From Chloroflexota bacterium (lineage in GTDB: Bacteria > Chloroflexota > Anaerolineae > Anaerolineales > Anaerolineaceae): a stretch of 5,889 nucleotides of DNA. Of the stretch, positions 1-5,365 are shown piece after piece. The notes beneath the pieces are model-generated. The model was given only the letters and a program-made list of their open reading frames with translations. It had not been told where the DNA came from and did no database searches. Positions within the stretch are counted from its first letter, which is position 1, and each line of letters starts with the position of its first letter. The position numbers were made by a program, and so were the translations under genes. The stretch spans positions 1 through 5,889 of the forward strand of contig JAAZPN010000128.1 in assembly GCA_012797215.1 (NCBI GenBank), in the 5' to 3' direction.

Positions 1-417
1 GAGGATGGTCACCGTGAATTGCAGGTCTTTACCAGCCATCGGGTGGTTCAGATCCAGCTCCACAGTCTCATCGGTCAGGGCGGTTGCCACGCCGGTAAAC
101 ACGTGTCCATTCGCGTCGCGCAGGTGCATCGGCTCGCCCAGCCGGATATCGAATTCCGGAGGGAAGGATTTACGGGAAACCAGCACAACTGCGTCCGGGT
201 CGAATTCGCCGTAGGCATCTTCCGCGAGAACCAAAACCTCTTTGGAATTGCCCACTTCCAGGCCAGTCAGGGCGTTTTCAAGCCCGGGGATGATGTTCTG
301 GTGCCCGTGCAGGTATTCCAGAACCTCGGATTCAATTTCCTCGCCGTCAACGACAAGATTGTAGGCAAGTTGAACAACGGTATCGTCTTGCACCGCGTTT
401 AAGATATTTTCTGTCAT
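1..417 (-). CDS. slyD: SlyD-like FKBP-type peptidyl-prolyl cis-trans isomerase (partial, C-terminus off window)
   Basis: The reverse strand reads open for 139 codons from an ATG at 417 to the window edge, so the 3' end is missing. The product is a cytoplasmic FKBP-type prolyl isomerase and chaperone that catalyses cis-trans isomerisation of X-Pro bonds. Visible landmarks are the FKBP core segment YLHGHQNIIPGLENAL (residues 35-50), EDAYGEFDP (66-74), an inserted chaperone (IF-type) domain over about residues 72-120, and the SlyD-typical return strand LDLNHPMAGKDLQF (121-134). The start is supported by GGAG at 423-426, five bases upstream of ATG, and no upstream in-frame start codon is seen. 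E. coli SlyD carries a His/Cys-rich metal-binding tail; whether this one does cannot be seen because the end is cut off. It diverges from a metalloregulator and zinc-transporter operon. Family assignment is strong; the exact name (slyD versus another FKBP of the same subfamily) is less certain. Confidence 0.93.
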   Translation of the reverse strand, partial: MTENILNAVQDDTVVQLAYNLVVDGEEIESEVLEYLHGHQNIIPGLENALTGLEVGNSKEVLVLAEDAYGEFDPDAVVLVSRKSFPPEFDIRLGEPMHLRDANGHVFTGVATALTDETVELDLNHPMAGKDLQFTVTIL

Positions 418-464
418 TTCTTCTCCAATTCTAAATAAATGCCCGGATTTTCCCAGGCCGCATG

Positions 465-492
465 ATTATATCAGAATATTAAAGCATGTCCA
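465..492 (-). promoter_or_regulatory. Sigma-70-type extended -10 promoter for the slyD-like gene
   Basis: Read on the minus strand, TGGACA (487-492) is followed after 16 bases by a perfect TATAAT (465-470). TGA directly in front (471-473) forms an extended -10 (TGN) element. Transcription would start near 458, giving a leader of about 40 nt before the ATG at 417. Sequence-based prediction only. Confidence 0.75.
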
Positions 493-521
493 TGTTTGTG
501 TAACCCTTTGTGTTTTGGCGT

Positions 522-550
522 TTGACAATTCTTTGGGGGCGGTCTACAAT
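522..550 (+). promoter_or_regulatory. Sigma-70-type promoter of the regulator-zinc transporter operon
   Basis: A perfect TTGACA (-35, 522-527) and TACAAT (-10, 545-550; five of six consensus bases) are separated by the optimal 17 bp. The start of transcription is expected around 557, about 26 nt before the ATG at 583. The operator at 559-573 lies directly downstream, so a bound repressor would block initiation or early clearance. Confidence 0.85.
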
Positions 551-558
551 TGGCTTAC

Positions 559-573
559 TGAAAATAATTATCA
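559..573 (+). promoter_or_regulatory. Fur/Zur-type 7-1-7 operator
   Basis: TGAAAATAATTATCA is an inverted repeat with 7-bp arms around one central base. It matches the classical Fur-family 7-1-7 consensus TGATAATNATTATCA at 13 of 14 defined positions; only the fourth base differs (A for T). The overlapping 19-bp window 560-578 matches the E. coli Fur box at 14 of 19 positions. It sits between the predicted transcription start and the start codon of a Fur-family regulator that heads a metal-transport operon, as expected for autoregulation. Which metal controls it cannot be read from the site; zinc is inferred from the downstream transporter. Confidence 0.82.
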
Positions 574-582
574 ATAACAAGT

Positions 583-1020
583 ATGGATTGGCAAACTTTT
601 CTCTCAAAGGCAGGCTACCGGCTCTCTGAACCGCGCAAACGGATCATGAAGCTGATGGAAGTGGCGGAAAAACCGCTAAATCCGCTCGCCATTCACCGGC
701 TCTTGCGCGAACAGGGCGTGCACCTGGGTCTTGTCAGCGTGTATCGGACGCTTGAACTATTCTTCTCGCTTGGGTTAATCAGTCAGGTGTTCCAGCCGGA
801 CGGTCTGGTTGGGTACCTGCCGGCAAGCTTTGGACACCACCACTTCATCGTATGCCAGAACTGCCATAAAGCGGAAGAATTTTTGGGCTCGGAAGATATG
901 CGGGAGTTGGTCCAGCGCATACAAAGCGAAACCCATTATCAGGTCAGGGAACATCTTCTGCAATTTTACGGTCTCTGCCCGGAATGCCAGGGTCTCTTGA
1001 AAGAGGGTGAAAAATTATGA
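583..1020 (+). CDS. zur: Fur-family metal-dependent transcriptional repressor, probable zinc uptake regulator Zur
   Basis: This 145-residue protein has the length and layout of Fur-family regulators. An N-terminal winged helix spans about residues 1-82, with the recognition-helix signature LGLVSVYRTLELF at 48-60. A C-terminal dimerisation and metal-binding domain follows. HHH at 85-87 with H38, E98/E99, H118 and H124 are candidate regulatory-metal ligands. C91/C94 and C132/C135 form the paired CxxC structural zinc site. It presumably represses its own operon through the operator at 559-573 when metal is plentiful. Zur rather than Fur, PerR or Mur is inferred from the zinc-type ABC transporter directly behind it; sequence alone does not settle the metal. 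The ATG lacks a clear Shine-Dalgarno sequence, but an in-frame TAA at 565-567 leaves no better upstream start. Its stop overlaps the next start as ATGA (1017-1020), implying translational coupling. Confidence 0.9.
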   Translation: MDWQTFLSKAGYRLSEPRKRIMKLMEVAEKPLNPLAIHRLLREQGVHLGLVSVYRTLELFFSLGLISQVFQPDGLVGYLPASFGHHHFIVCQNCHKAEEFLGSEDMRELVQRIQSETHYQVREHLLQFYGLCPECQGLLKEGEKL

Positions 1021-1889
1021 AGCGCCTGGGCATTGTTCTATTGTGCGCCGCGCTGCTATTGAGCGCCTGCGCGCCTGCGGCGGTCGAACAGGCTGACCAG
1101 CTGGCGGTAACCGTCTCGGTGCTGCCGCAAGCTTTTTTTGTGCGGAAAATTGCCGGAGACCTGGTTTCCGTGCAGGCGATTGTGGGTACTGGCGACGATC
1201 CTCATACCTATGAGCCCACGGCGGAGCAAATGCGCGTGCTGACAAAATCGCGCCTTTATTTTTCTATTGGCGTGGAATTTGAGGACGCCTGGCTGCCGCG
1301 TTTTGGCGCGGCCAACCCAACCATGACAATTGTGGATTCTGCTGCCGGCGTGCAGCGAACGCCTGTCAGCACCATATTCGGCGGCACGCCGGAGGAAGGT
1401 GAATTAGATCCACATATCTGGTTTTCACCCGAGCGGGTAAAACTTGTCTCGCGGAATATCGCGCAGGCATTGGAATCCGCTGACCCGGCAAACAAGAATG
1501 TCTATCGCGCGAATCTGGAAGCCTGGCTGAATGAGGTTGACGCGGTAGACGTGGATGTGCGTGCTGCTTTAGCTGGCATCAGCCGCCGCACTTTTTTGGT
1601 CATTCACCCAGCCTGGAGCTACTTTGCCCAGGAATATGAGCTTGAAATGCTCTCCGTGGAAACGCATGGGCAGGAGCCTGGACCTGAAGAGCTTGGCGCG
1701 GTCTTGCAACTGGCGCGAGAGAATGCAGTAGACACAGTGTTTGTTCAGAAAGGCATCAGCCAAAAGCTGGCGCAATCCATTGCCGATCAACTCGGAGGCG
1801 CGCGCGTAGTGGAATTGGACCCCATGGCTGAAAATTGGTCTGAAGCCATGCTATTTTTGGCAGCTCAATTGGCGGAAGCGCTGAAGTAG
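1017..1889 (+). CDS. znuA: Zinc ABC transporter substrate-binding lipoprotein (ZnuA/TroA family)
   Basis: A 290-residue extracytoplasmic metal-binding receptor that hands zinc (or possibly manganese) to the ABC transporter encoded next. The N-terminus is a lipoprotein signal: a short basic start, a hydrophobic stretch and the lipobox LSAC, with lipidated C18. Cluster A-I (TroA/ZnuA) landmarks are DPHTYEP (61-67), DPHIWFSP (131-138), the IHPAW segment (196-200), ETHGQEPGP (215-223) and ELDPMAENW (266-274). The likely metal ligands are H63, H133, H197 and D268, the three-His-plus-Asp pattern known for TroA. A His rather than Glu at the third position favours zinc over manganese. The long His/acid-rich loop of many ZnuA proteins, expected just before the second ligand His, is absent. 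The start overlaps the regulator stop (ATGA) and has GAGGGTGA at 1003-1010 as its ribosome site. Family is very secure; zinc specificity is inferred. Confidence 0.92.
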   Translation: MKRLGIVLLCAALLLSACAPAAVEQADQLAVTVSVLPQAFFVRKIAGDLVSVQAIVGTGDDPHTYEPTAEQMRVLTKSRLYFSIGVEFEDAWLPRFGAANPTMTIVDSAAGVQRTPVSTIFGGTPEEGELDPHIWFSPERVKLVSRNIAQALESADPANKNVYRANLEAWLNEVDAVDVDVRAALAGISRRTFLVIHPAWSYFAQEYELEMLSVETHGQEPGPEELGAVLQLARENAVDTVFVQKGISQKLAQSIADQLGGARVVELDPMAENWSEAMLFLAAQLAEALK

Positions 1890-1890
1890 C

Positions 1891-1901
1891 GAGGAATCTT
1901 G
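1891..1901 (+). promoter_or_regulatory. Ribosome binding site supporting a TTG start
   Basis: GAGG (1891-1894) lies four bases before the TTG at 1899-1901. It decides the start of the ATPase gene: in-frame TAG (1887-1889) closes the frame upstream, and no in-frame ATG occurs before the Walker A motif. Confidence 0.7.
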
Positions 1902-2687
1902 GATACATACCCCGAAGCGCCAATCATTTCCCTGCATAAAATTTGGGCAGGATACGACCTGGATACAGTCCTGGAAGATGTTAGTTTCGACCTTTTCCCG
2001 CGAGACTATGTGGGTCTGATCGGCCCCAATGGCGGTGGAAAAACCACGCTCATCAAAGTGATTTTGGGTTTGGTTCCTCCGCGCAGCGGTTCGGTTCAAG
2101 TGATGGGTACTGATGCCGCGGAAGGCAGAAAGTACATCGGCTACGTCCCGCAGCTGCAGATAAGTGACAAAGCCTTCCCTATCAATGTGTGGGATGTGGT
2201 GAGCATGGGCAGGATTAAGCCCGGCTTTGCCAGCCTGCGCCTGAATGCGGAAGACCGTCAGCGCGTGGAAGAAGCTTTGCGCCAGACGGGCATGCTCGCA
2301 TTAAGCAAGCGTTCGATCAATGAGATTTCCGGCGGTCAGCGCCAAAGGGTATACATCGCGCGGGCGCTGGCGGCGCAGCCGCGAATTTTGCTATTAGACG
2401 AACCGACCGCCAGCGTGGATCCGCAGGCCAGTGTTCAGCTTTATGATTTATTAGCAAAACTGAATGAGGAAATTTCGATTCTCCTGATTTCCCACGACAT
2501 GACCGCAATCTCAGCTTATGTCAAAACCATTGGGTGCATCAACCGCCGCTTGGTTTATCACCACGATAAATCCGTTTCAGCTGATATGCTGCAAGCTGGT
2601 TATGAATGCCCGGTGGATTTGATTGCTCACGGCGTTCCGCACCGCGTTTTCCCCGCGCACGATGACGATGGAGGCCACCCGGAATGA
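1899..2687 (+). CDS. znuC: Zinc/manganese ABC transporter ATP-binding protein (ZnuC-like)
   Basis: A 262-residue cytoplasmic ABC ATPase that powers metal import with the permease that follows. All nucleotide-binding motifs are intact: Walker A GPNGGGKTT (42-50), Q-loop glutamine in YVPQ (82-85), signature ISGGQ (143-147), Walker B ILLLDE with D167 and E168, D-loop SVD (172-174) and the switch histidine H199 in ISHD. The C-terminal segment GCINRRLVYH (212-221) and the His-rich end with HGVPHRVFPAH (244-254) are typical of ATPases of the zinc/manganese ABC-3 group. The gene uses TTG as start, nine bases after the receptor gene's stop, with GAGG just upstream. Its TGA overlaps the next ATG as ATGA (2684-2687), so translation is probably coupled. 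The choice between zinc and manganese rests on the neighbouring receptor and regulator. Confidence 0.93.
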   Translation: MDTYPEAPIISLHKIWAGYDLDTVLEDVSFDLFPRDYVGLIGPNGGGKTTLIKVILGLVPPRSGSVQVMGTDAAEGRKYIGYVPQLQISDKAFPINVWDVVSMGRIKPGFASLRLNAEDRQRVEEALRQTGMLALSKRSINEISGGQRQRVYIARALAAQPRILLLDEPTASVDPQASVQLYDLLAKLNEEISILLISHDMTAISAYVKTIGCINRRLVYHHDKSVSADMLQAGYECPVDLIAHGVPHRVFPAHDDDGGHPE

Positions 2688-3556
2688 TTAGTTTCCTGCA
2701 AGAAGTGCTTTCTTATGAATTCATGCGCAACGCGCTGCTGGCCGGAGTGATTGTCAGCGCGGCATGCGGCGTGGTTGGCACCCTGGTGGTGTTGAACCGC
2801 ATCGTGTTTATCAGCGGCGGCATCGCGCACGCGGCCTATGGCGGCGTGGGTATTGCCTACTTTTTGGGGCTGAATCCTGTTTGGGGCGCGGTGGGTTTCA
2901 GCCTGCTTTCTTCCCTTGCCATGGGCTATGTGCACCGAAAGGAAAAAGCGCGCGCGGATACCATCATTGGGGTGATGTGGGCGCTGGGCATGGCCCTGGG
3001 CATCATCTTTGTCAGCCTCAGCCCCGGTTATAAAGCTGATTTGATGAGCTACCTGTTTGGCAGTATCCTGGCCGTTTCAATCAGCGACTTGTGGTTGATG
3101 TTGGTCATCGCCGTGGTGGTGCTGGCTTTTGTTTTGGTTTTTTATCGACTTCTGCTGGCGATATCCTTTGATGAGACTTTCTCAACCATCCGGAACGCGC
3201 CTGTCGGTTTGCTTTCAATGGCGATGATTGTATTAATTGGGCTGACCGTGGTGATTTCTATGCGCGTAGTCGGTCTTATCCTGGTGATTGCCCTGCTCAC
3301 CATTCCGCCGGCAATTGCGAATTTGTTTGTCCGGGAGATGCGCGGAATCATGGCTCTCAGCACTGGTCTGAGCCTGATTTTCATGGTTTCTGGGCTGCTC
3401 ATCTCCTACGCGCTCAATCTACCTTCTGGCGCCGTGATTATCCTGGTGGCCAGCCTGGCGTACGCGTTCGCGGCAGCTGTTAAAGGACTCTACGAAAAGC
3501 GCAGGCAAATCAAGGAGACGGCCGCGCAGAAAAACAATTTCGGGCTTATCCGGTAG
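2684..3556 (+). CDS. znuB: Zinc/manganese ABC transporter permease, ABC-3 family (ZnuB-like)
   Basis: A 290-residue integral membrane protein forming the translocation channel of the metal importer, probably as a homodimer with two ATPase subunits. Hydrophobic segments at roughly 16-38, 43-62, 64-83, 93-112, 133-156, 174-193, 195-213, 223-243 and 246-266 indicate about eight or nine membrane helices. ABC-3 family landmarks are SGGIAHAAYGGVG (44-56), the GLILVIALLTIPPAIANLF block (197-215) and SYALNLPSGAVIILVA (241-256). A basic, probably cytoplasmic tail follows residue 267. The start overlaps the ATPase stop and is preceded by GGAGG (2670-2674) nine bases upstream, a strong ribosome site. 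No hairpin terminator is seen in the 14 bp after its TAG, so transcription may continue into the acyltransferase gene. Confidence 0.93.
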   Translation: MISFLQEVLSYEFMRNALLAGVIVSAACGVVGTLVVLNRIVFISGGIAHAAYGGVGIAYFLGLNPVWGAVGFSLLSSLAMGYVHRKEKARADTIIGVMWALGMALGIIFVSLSPGYKADLMSYLFGSILAVSISDLWLMLVIAVVVLAFVLVFYRLLLAISFDETFSTIRNAPVGLLSMAMIVLIGLTVVISMRVVGLILVIALLTIPPAIANLFVREMRGIMALSTGLSLIFMVSGLLISYALNLPSGAVIILVASLAYAFAAAVKGLYEKRRQIKETAAQKNNFGLIR

Positions 3557-3570
3557 AATTAAAGCAAACT

Positions 3571-4491
3571 ATGTCACTAAAAGATTTCTTTCAGGATACA
3601 GGACCGATTGGCTTGGGTATGTGGCTGGGGCGGCACTGCTCCCTTTCCTCTGGTAGGAAGCTGGCTGCATGCGGCGCGCGCCTAATTTCCGCCTTTCAGT
3701 CCGCAAAAATGATGCAAGCCATCAAGGCCAATCAATGGGTCGCCTCTGGCGGTGAGCTTGGGCGCGCAGAATTAAAAACCCGCTCCAGGGTGGTGACCCG
3801 CAACATTGTTACCGCTTTGTTTGAGTACTTTTATTATTACCAGCACGTCGAGGAAGCAAAGCAGCGCATCGTCCTTTCCCCGGAACTGCAGACGATGCTG
3901 GAAGATTCCCGGGGCGGCAAACTACAGCTCCTTTTGGGTCCGCACCTGGGCGGTTTTGACCTGTTTGGAATGATGTTGGTGAAATTTGGTCTGAAGACGG
4001 TTGTGCTCTCGTACCCCAAGCCGAATAAGACTTACCAGGCGCAAAACCAGCTGCGTGAACTGGCTGGCATGCGCGTGATGCCGATCAGCCTCAGCGCTTT
4101 TCGGGAAGCCAAAAAGCTAATGACGCATGAAGGCTATTCCTTGGTGACCGGTCTGGACAGACCGATCAAAAGCAAGGACGACCAAAAATACAAACCGGCT
4201 TTCTTTGGCAAGCCGGCTAATCTTTCCACGTATTACGTGCGGCTGGCGCGGGAGACCGGCGCCGCGGTGCGCGTGGCGTGCGGGGTTACCCGCGCGGATG
4301 GCATGTTCTATTATGATTGCACCCCGCCTATCGCGTTTGACGACTACGCGGATTTGACCGATGATGTTGTGCTGAATGCAGAAAAAGTCATGCGTGAGGC
4401 GGAAAAATTCATCCAGGCATACCTGGAACAATGGGCGATGTTTTACCCAATCTGGCCAGAAGCATTGACGCAAATCAAAAATTTACCCTGA
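3571..4491 (+). CDS. LpxL/PatA-like membrane lipid acyltransferase
   Basis: This 306-residue protein resembles the lysophospholipid acyltransferase superfamily branch containing LpxL/HtrB (lipid A late acyltransferases) and PatA (phosphatidylinositol mannoside acyltransferase). Such enzymes transfer a fatty acyl chain from acyl-CoA or acyl-ACP to a sugar or glycerol hydroxyl at the cytoplasmic membrane. The catalytic HX4D motif is visible as HLGGFD (H125, D130). Further family-like blocks are TGLDRP (193-198), the KPAFFGKPANLSTYYVRLA stretch (208-226) and the C-terminal LEQWAMFYPIWPE (285-297), matching the QW...W signature of LpxL/PatA. The next gene encodes a CDP-alcohol phosphatidyltransferase, so a role in phospholipid or glycolipid synthesis is likely. 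Actinobacteria pair PI synthase with PatA in a similar way, but the substrate here is unknown. The ribosome site is weak (AAAG at 3561-3564) and the start lies 14 bp after the permease stop. Confidence 0.85.
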   Translation: MSLKDFFQDTGPIGLGMWLGRHCSLSSGRKLAACGARLISAFQSAKMMQAIKANQWVASGGELGRAELKTRSRVVTRNIVTALFEYFYYYQHVEEAKQRIVLSPELQTMLEDSRGGKLQLLLGPHLGGFDLFGMMLVKFGLKTVVLSYPKPNKTYQAQNQLRELAGMRVMPISLSAFREAKKLMTHEGYSLVTGLDRPIKSKDDQKYKPAFFGKPANLSTYYVRLARETGAAVRVACGVTRADGMFYYDCTPPIAFDDYADLTDDVVLNAEKVMREAEKFIQAYLEQWAMFYPIWPEALTQIKNLP

Positions 4492-4500
4492 GAGGTTTTT

Positions 4501-5316
4501 ATGAAGGAACAAACAGAAGTAAGAAAGAATGACATCCTGCTCGGACCGCTGGAACGCCCGGCTTTGCAATGGTTCGCGCGGAATATGCCCGCTTGGATTG
4601 ATTCCGACACACTCACAATCATCGGCATTCTGGGGTCCTTGCTAACCCTGGCCAGTTTTGTCATTGTGGGCAGAACGGGCGGACCTCTGAAAAATTATTG
4701 GGTTCTGATTGCCTGTTTTGGTTACGTTCTGAACTGGTTTGGCGACAGCCTTGATGGTACCCTGGCGCGCTACCGGCACATGGAGCGCCCAAACTATGGC
4801 TACTTCATTGACCATTCCGTGGACGGCTTTACCGCGGTATGCATGTTCCTGGGTTTTGGTTTTGCCGGAATTTCGCGCCTGGACGTCACGCTGGTGGCCG
4901 CCATTGGATATCTGCTGATGATGATTACTGTGTTCCTGAAAACCAAGGTAACCGGCGTGTTCGAGATGACCACCATTAAACTGGGTCCGACCGAAATGCG
5001 GCTGATCGCGATAATTTTCAGCCTGATCAATTACTTTATTGGAATCAAGTACGTTAATTATCCACTTATTGGCAGCCAAGCCTATGGAACGGTGGTTATC
5101 GCCTGCATCGCCCTCATCCTATTTGTCTATTACCTGGTTGAAACAGTGCGAATCAGCATCAAACTGGAAAAATTTGACGCTGAAAAACTGGCCCACCGCA
5201 AGGCAAAAGAGGCAAAAAAGCTGGCGAAAGCGGAATTGAAACTCCAAAAGGCGGATGCGAAAGCCGCCAAAAAGAAGAAAAAACACGCCGTCGAGGTCGC
5301 CTCTCACGGCGAGTGA
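4501..5316 (+). CDS. CDP-alcohol phosphatidyltransferase family protein with Lys/Ala-rich C-terminal tail
   Basis: A 271-residue integral membrane enzyme that transfers a phosphatidyl group from a CDP-activated lipid to an alcohol acceptor such as inositol phosphate, glycerol phosphate or serine. The complete family motif is present: D82-x2-D85-G86-x2-A89-R90, nine residues, G100-x3-D104-x3-D108. These aspartates bind the catalytic metal ions and CDP. Hydrophobic helices lie at about 38-57, 65-80, 108-124, 128-147, 167-183 and 194-214. After the last helix comes a highly charged tail (221-271) with 16 lysines in 51 residues, including five in a row (257-261), probably a cytoplasmic helix. This tail is not part of the catalytic fold. 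The start has AGAGG (4491-4495) five bases upstream, overlapping the previous stop. The neighbouring acyltransferase suggests a joint lipid pathway. Acceptor specificity (PI, PGP or other) cannot be decided by eye. Confidence 0.88.
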   Translation: MKEQTEVRKNDILLGPLERPALQWFARNMPAWIDSDTLTIIGILGSLLTLASFVIVGRTGGPLKNYWVLIACFGYVLNWFGDSLDGTLARYRHMERPNYGYFIDHSVDGFTAVCMFLGFGFAGISRLDVTLVAAIGYLLMMITVFLKTKVTGVFEMTTIKLGPTEMRLIAIIFSLINYFIGIKYVNYPLIGSQAYGTVVIACIALILFVYYLVETVRISIKLEKFDAEKLAHRKAKEAKKLAKAELKLQKADAKAAKKKKKHAVEVASHGE

Positions 5317-5338
5317 AATTGCTGCTTTGCAATGATTT

Positions 5339-5365
5339 GGTCTGCCGTCCCCGGCAGACCTTTTT
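5339..5365 (+). terminator. Rho-independent terminator of the plus-strand operon
   Basis: A perfect 9-bp GC-rich stem (5339-5347 pairing with 5352-5360) with a four-base TCCC loop is followed directly by five T residues (5361-5365). It starts 22 bp after the CDP-alcohol phosphatidyltransferase stop. On the minus strand the hairpin is followed by AAATCATTGC, not a T tract, so it should act mainly on plus-strand transcripts. Confidence 0.92.

Noticed and set aside
19..402. Plus-strand open frame of 127 codons
   Set aside because: It is the antisense shadow of the SlyD-like gene, whose protein shows clear family motifs; the plus-strand product shows none.
442..457. Hairpin in the slyD leader (CCTGG with CCGGG, including one G-U pair)
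   Set aside because: Only five pairs, and located at or near the predicted transcription start; no riboswitch-like architecture is seen.
485..494. CATG-TC-CATG inverted repeat near the slyD -35
   Set aside because: The 4-bp arms are too short to separate from chance, and no matching regulator is evident.
2627..2935. Minus-strand open frame of 102 codons across the ATPase-permease junction
   Set aside because: Both sense-strand proteins are intact and well recognised here; the antisense product is His/Ala-rich with no domain.
3531..3559. Possible internal promoter before the acyltransferase (AAAACA, 17 bp, TAGAAT)
   Set aside because: The -10 is plausible but the -35 matches only three of six bases; too weak to call without transcript data.
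4642..5079. Minus-strand open frame of 145 codons
   Set aside because: It is antisense to the CDP-alcohol phosphatidyltransferase, whose full catalytic motif lies in this stretch.
5318..5333. Small hairpin ATTGC/GCAAT just before the terminator
   Set aside because: A 5-bp AT-containing stem with a six-base loop is expected by chance and lacks its own T tract.
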